Below, piece by piece: positions 63,595-64,000 of a stretch of DNA of 64,000 nt. The stretch lies in contig JAWKIO010000005.1 in assembly GCA_041394265.1 (NCBI GenBank), positions 3,038,001 to 3,102,000 on the forward strand, in the 5' to 3' direction. Each line of letters begins with the position of its first letter. The stretch's first letter is position 1. The notes under the pieces were generated by a model. That model was not told where the DNA came from and did not search any database. It saw only the letters and a list, made by a program, of their open reading frames with translations. A program made the translations under genes and the position numbers. This DNA is from Acidimicrobiales bacterium (GTDB taxonomy: Bacteria; Actinomycetota; Acidimicrobiia; Acidimicrobiales; SZUA-35).

Positions 63595-64000
63595 ATGACC
63601 AATCAACCGACCGACGATCCGGCCACGAGTGCACCGGCCACCACCGGGCAGGCCACGACGGCGATCACCGCCGGGCGCCAGCACAACGGTGCAGCGCTGT
63701 CGACGCCGCTGTACTCGAGCACGATCTACCGCCCCGAGTCGGTCAAGGAAGCCCGCAAACTGGCGCAACAGCCGAAGCCGCCCGAGTTCTACGGCCGCCA
63801 CGGCAATCCGTCGGTCGCCGCGTTCGAGAGCGCCGTGGCTGAACTCGAAGGTGCCGACGCCGCCCGAGCCTTCTCGTCGGGAATGGGAGCGGTCACCGGT
63901 GTGATCCTGGCGCTGTGCTCGGCAGGCAGCCACATCGTTGCCTCTCGTCAGCTCTATGGCGGCACCCGGGCGTTCCTCGAGAACGCCTGCCCCCGCTTCG
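63595..64000 (+). CDS. Cys/Met metabolism PLP-dependent enzyme, 3' partial
   Basis: The first 135 residues of a trans-sulfuration-family enzyme (O-acetylhomoserine sulfhydrylase, cystathionine synthase/lyase or methionine gamma-lyase). Visible family elements: STPLYSSTIYRPES, FYGRHGNPSVAAFESAVAELEGA (counterpart of Y-x-R-x-x-NPT), and the PLP-phosphate loop FSSGMGAVTGVI, then YGGTRAFLE. The lysine that binds PLP lies beyond the window, so the reaction cannot be set. AAGGAG precedes ATG 63595, and a SAM riboswitch upstream implies a methionine-synthesis role. Confidence 0.88.
   Translation, partial: MTNQPTDDPATSAPATTGQATTAITAGRQHNGAALSTPLYSSTIYRPESVKEARKLAQQPKPPEFYGRHGNPSVAAFESAVAELEGADAARAFSSGMGAVTGVILALCSAGSHIVASRQLYGGTRAFLENACPRF

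Overview
This window is a high-GC chromosomal segment of an actinobacterium. The gene content and order fit Actinomycetota: rpmF-plsX-acpP-rnc-fpg-like-smc, ftsY-ffh-rpsP-khpA-rimM-trmD-rplS-DUF2469-yraN, yifB-dprA-whiG, rpsB-tsf-pyrH-frr-cdsA-dxr-rip1-ispG and rimP-nusA-ylxR-infB-ylxP-rbfA-truB-ribF-rpsO-pnp-dapB. The protein sequences, the ATP-type PEP carboxykinase and the missing lepB/rnhB between rplS and yraN suggest a deep branch such as Acidimicrobiia (Ilumatobacter-like). That placement is inference. Nearly everything is core genome: I see no prophage, insertion sequence, integrase, CRISPR array, rRNA or tRNA.

Layout. 1-5.7 kb: metabolic genes (partial alpha/beta hydrolase, alpha-methylacyl-CoA racemase, PIG-L deacetylase, PckA, a cold-shock-like protein). 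6-15 kb: recG, a 58-residue zinc-ribbon gene, rsmD, coaD, a SepIVA-like coiled coil, DUF177, rpmF, plsX, acpP, rnc and a degenerate Fpg homologue. 15-26 kb: smc, then a MoxR/DUF58/VWA operon on the minus strand, then a response regulator, sensor kinase and HtrA trio resembling mycobacterial MprAB-PepD. 25.6-31.5 kb: SRP genes and ribosome/tRNA maturation genes. 31.6-33.4 kb: small accessory genes, among them an ArsC-like gene whose catalytic cysteine codon is an in-frame TGA. 33.5-39.3 kb: yifB, dprA, a WhiG-type sigma factor and a secreted degenerate-LytM/lipase fusion. 39.7-61.9 kb: translation, MEP isoprenoid, phospholipid, RNA decay and lysine biosynthesis genes. 62-64 kb: an APC permease and a SAM-type riboswitch in front of a trans-sulfuration-family PLP enzyme that runs off the window.

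Strongest novel signal: positions 31683-32057 (minus) read as a complete 124-residue ArsC/Spx-fold protein only if TGA at 32024-32022 is selenocysteine. The residue falls exactly at the catalytic Cys12 position. A perfect 7-bp hairpin with G at loop position 2 begins 12 nt after the TGA, as expected for a bacterial SECIS. The TANNNT promoter, start codon and conserved arginines are intact.

Other points of interest: two copies of a roughly 110-bp palindromic repeat in opposite orientation (39336-39480 and 61911-62016); two genes whose 3' ends, stop codon included, are tandemly duplicated downstream; a 24-bp tandem repeat in frame within the SMC hinge; two genes (rnc, ylxR) with no ATG/GTG/TTG start compatible with their conserved N-termini; many TANNNT hexamers 6-8 nt before start codons, implying widespread leaderless mRNAs; a terminator-like hairpin in the rimP-nusA leader; and a long hairpin just before pnp.
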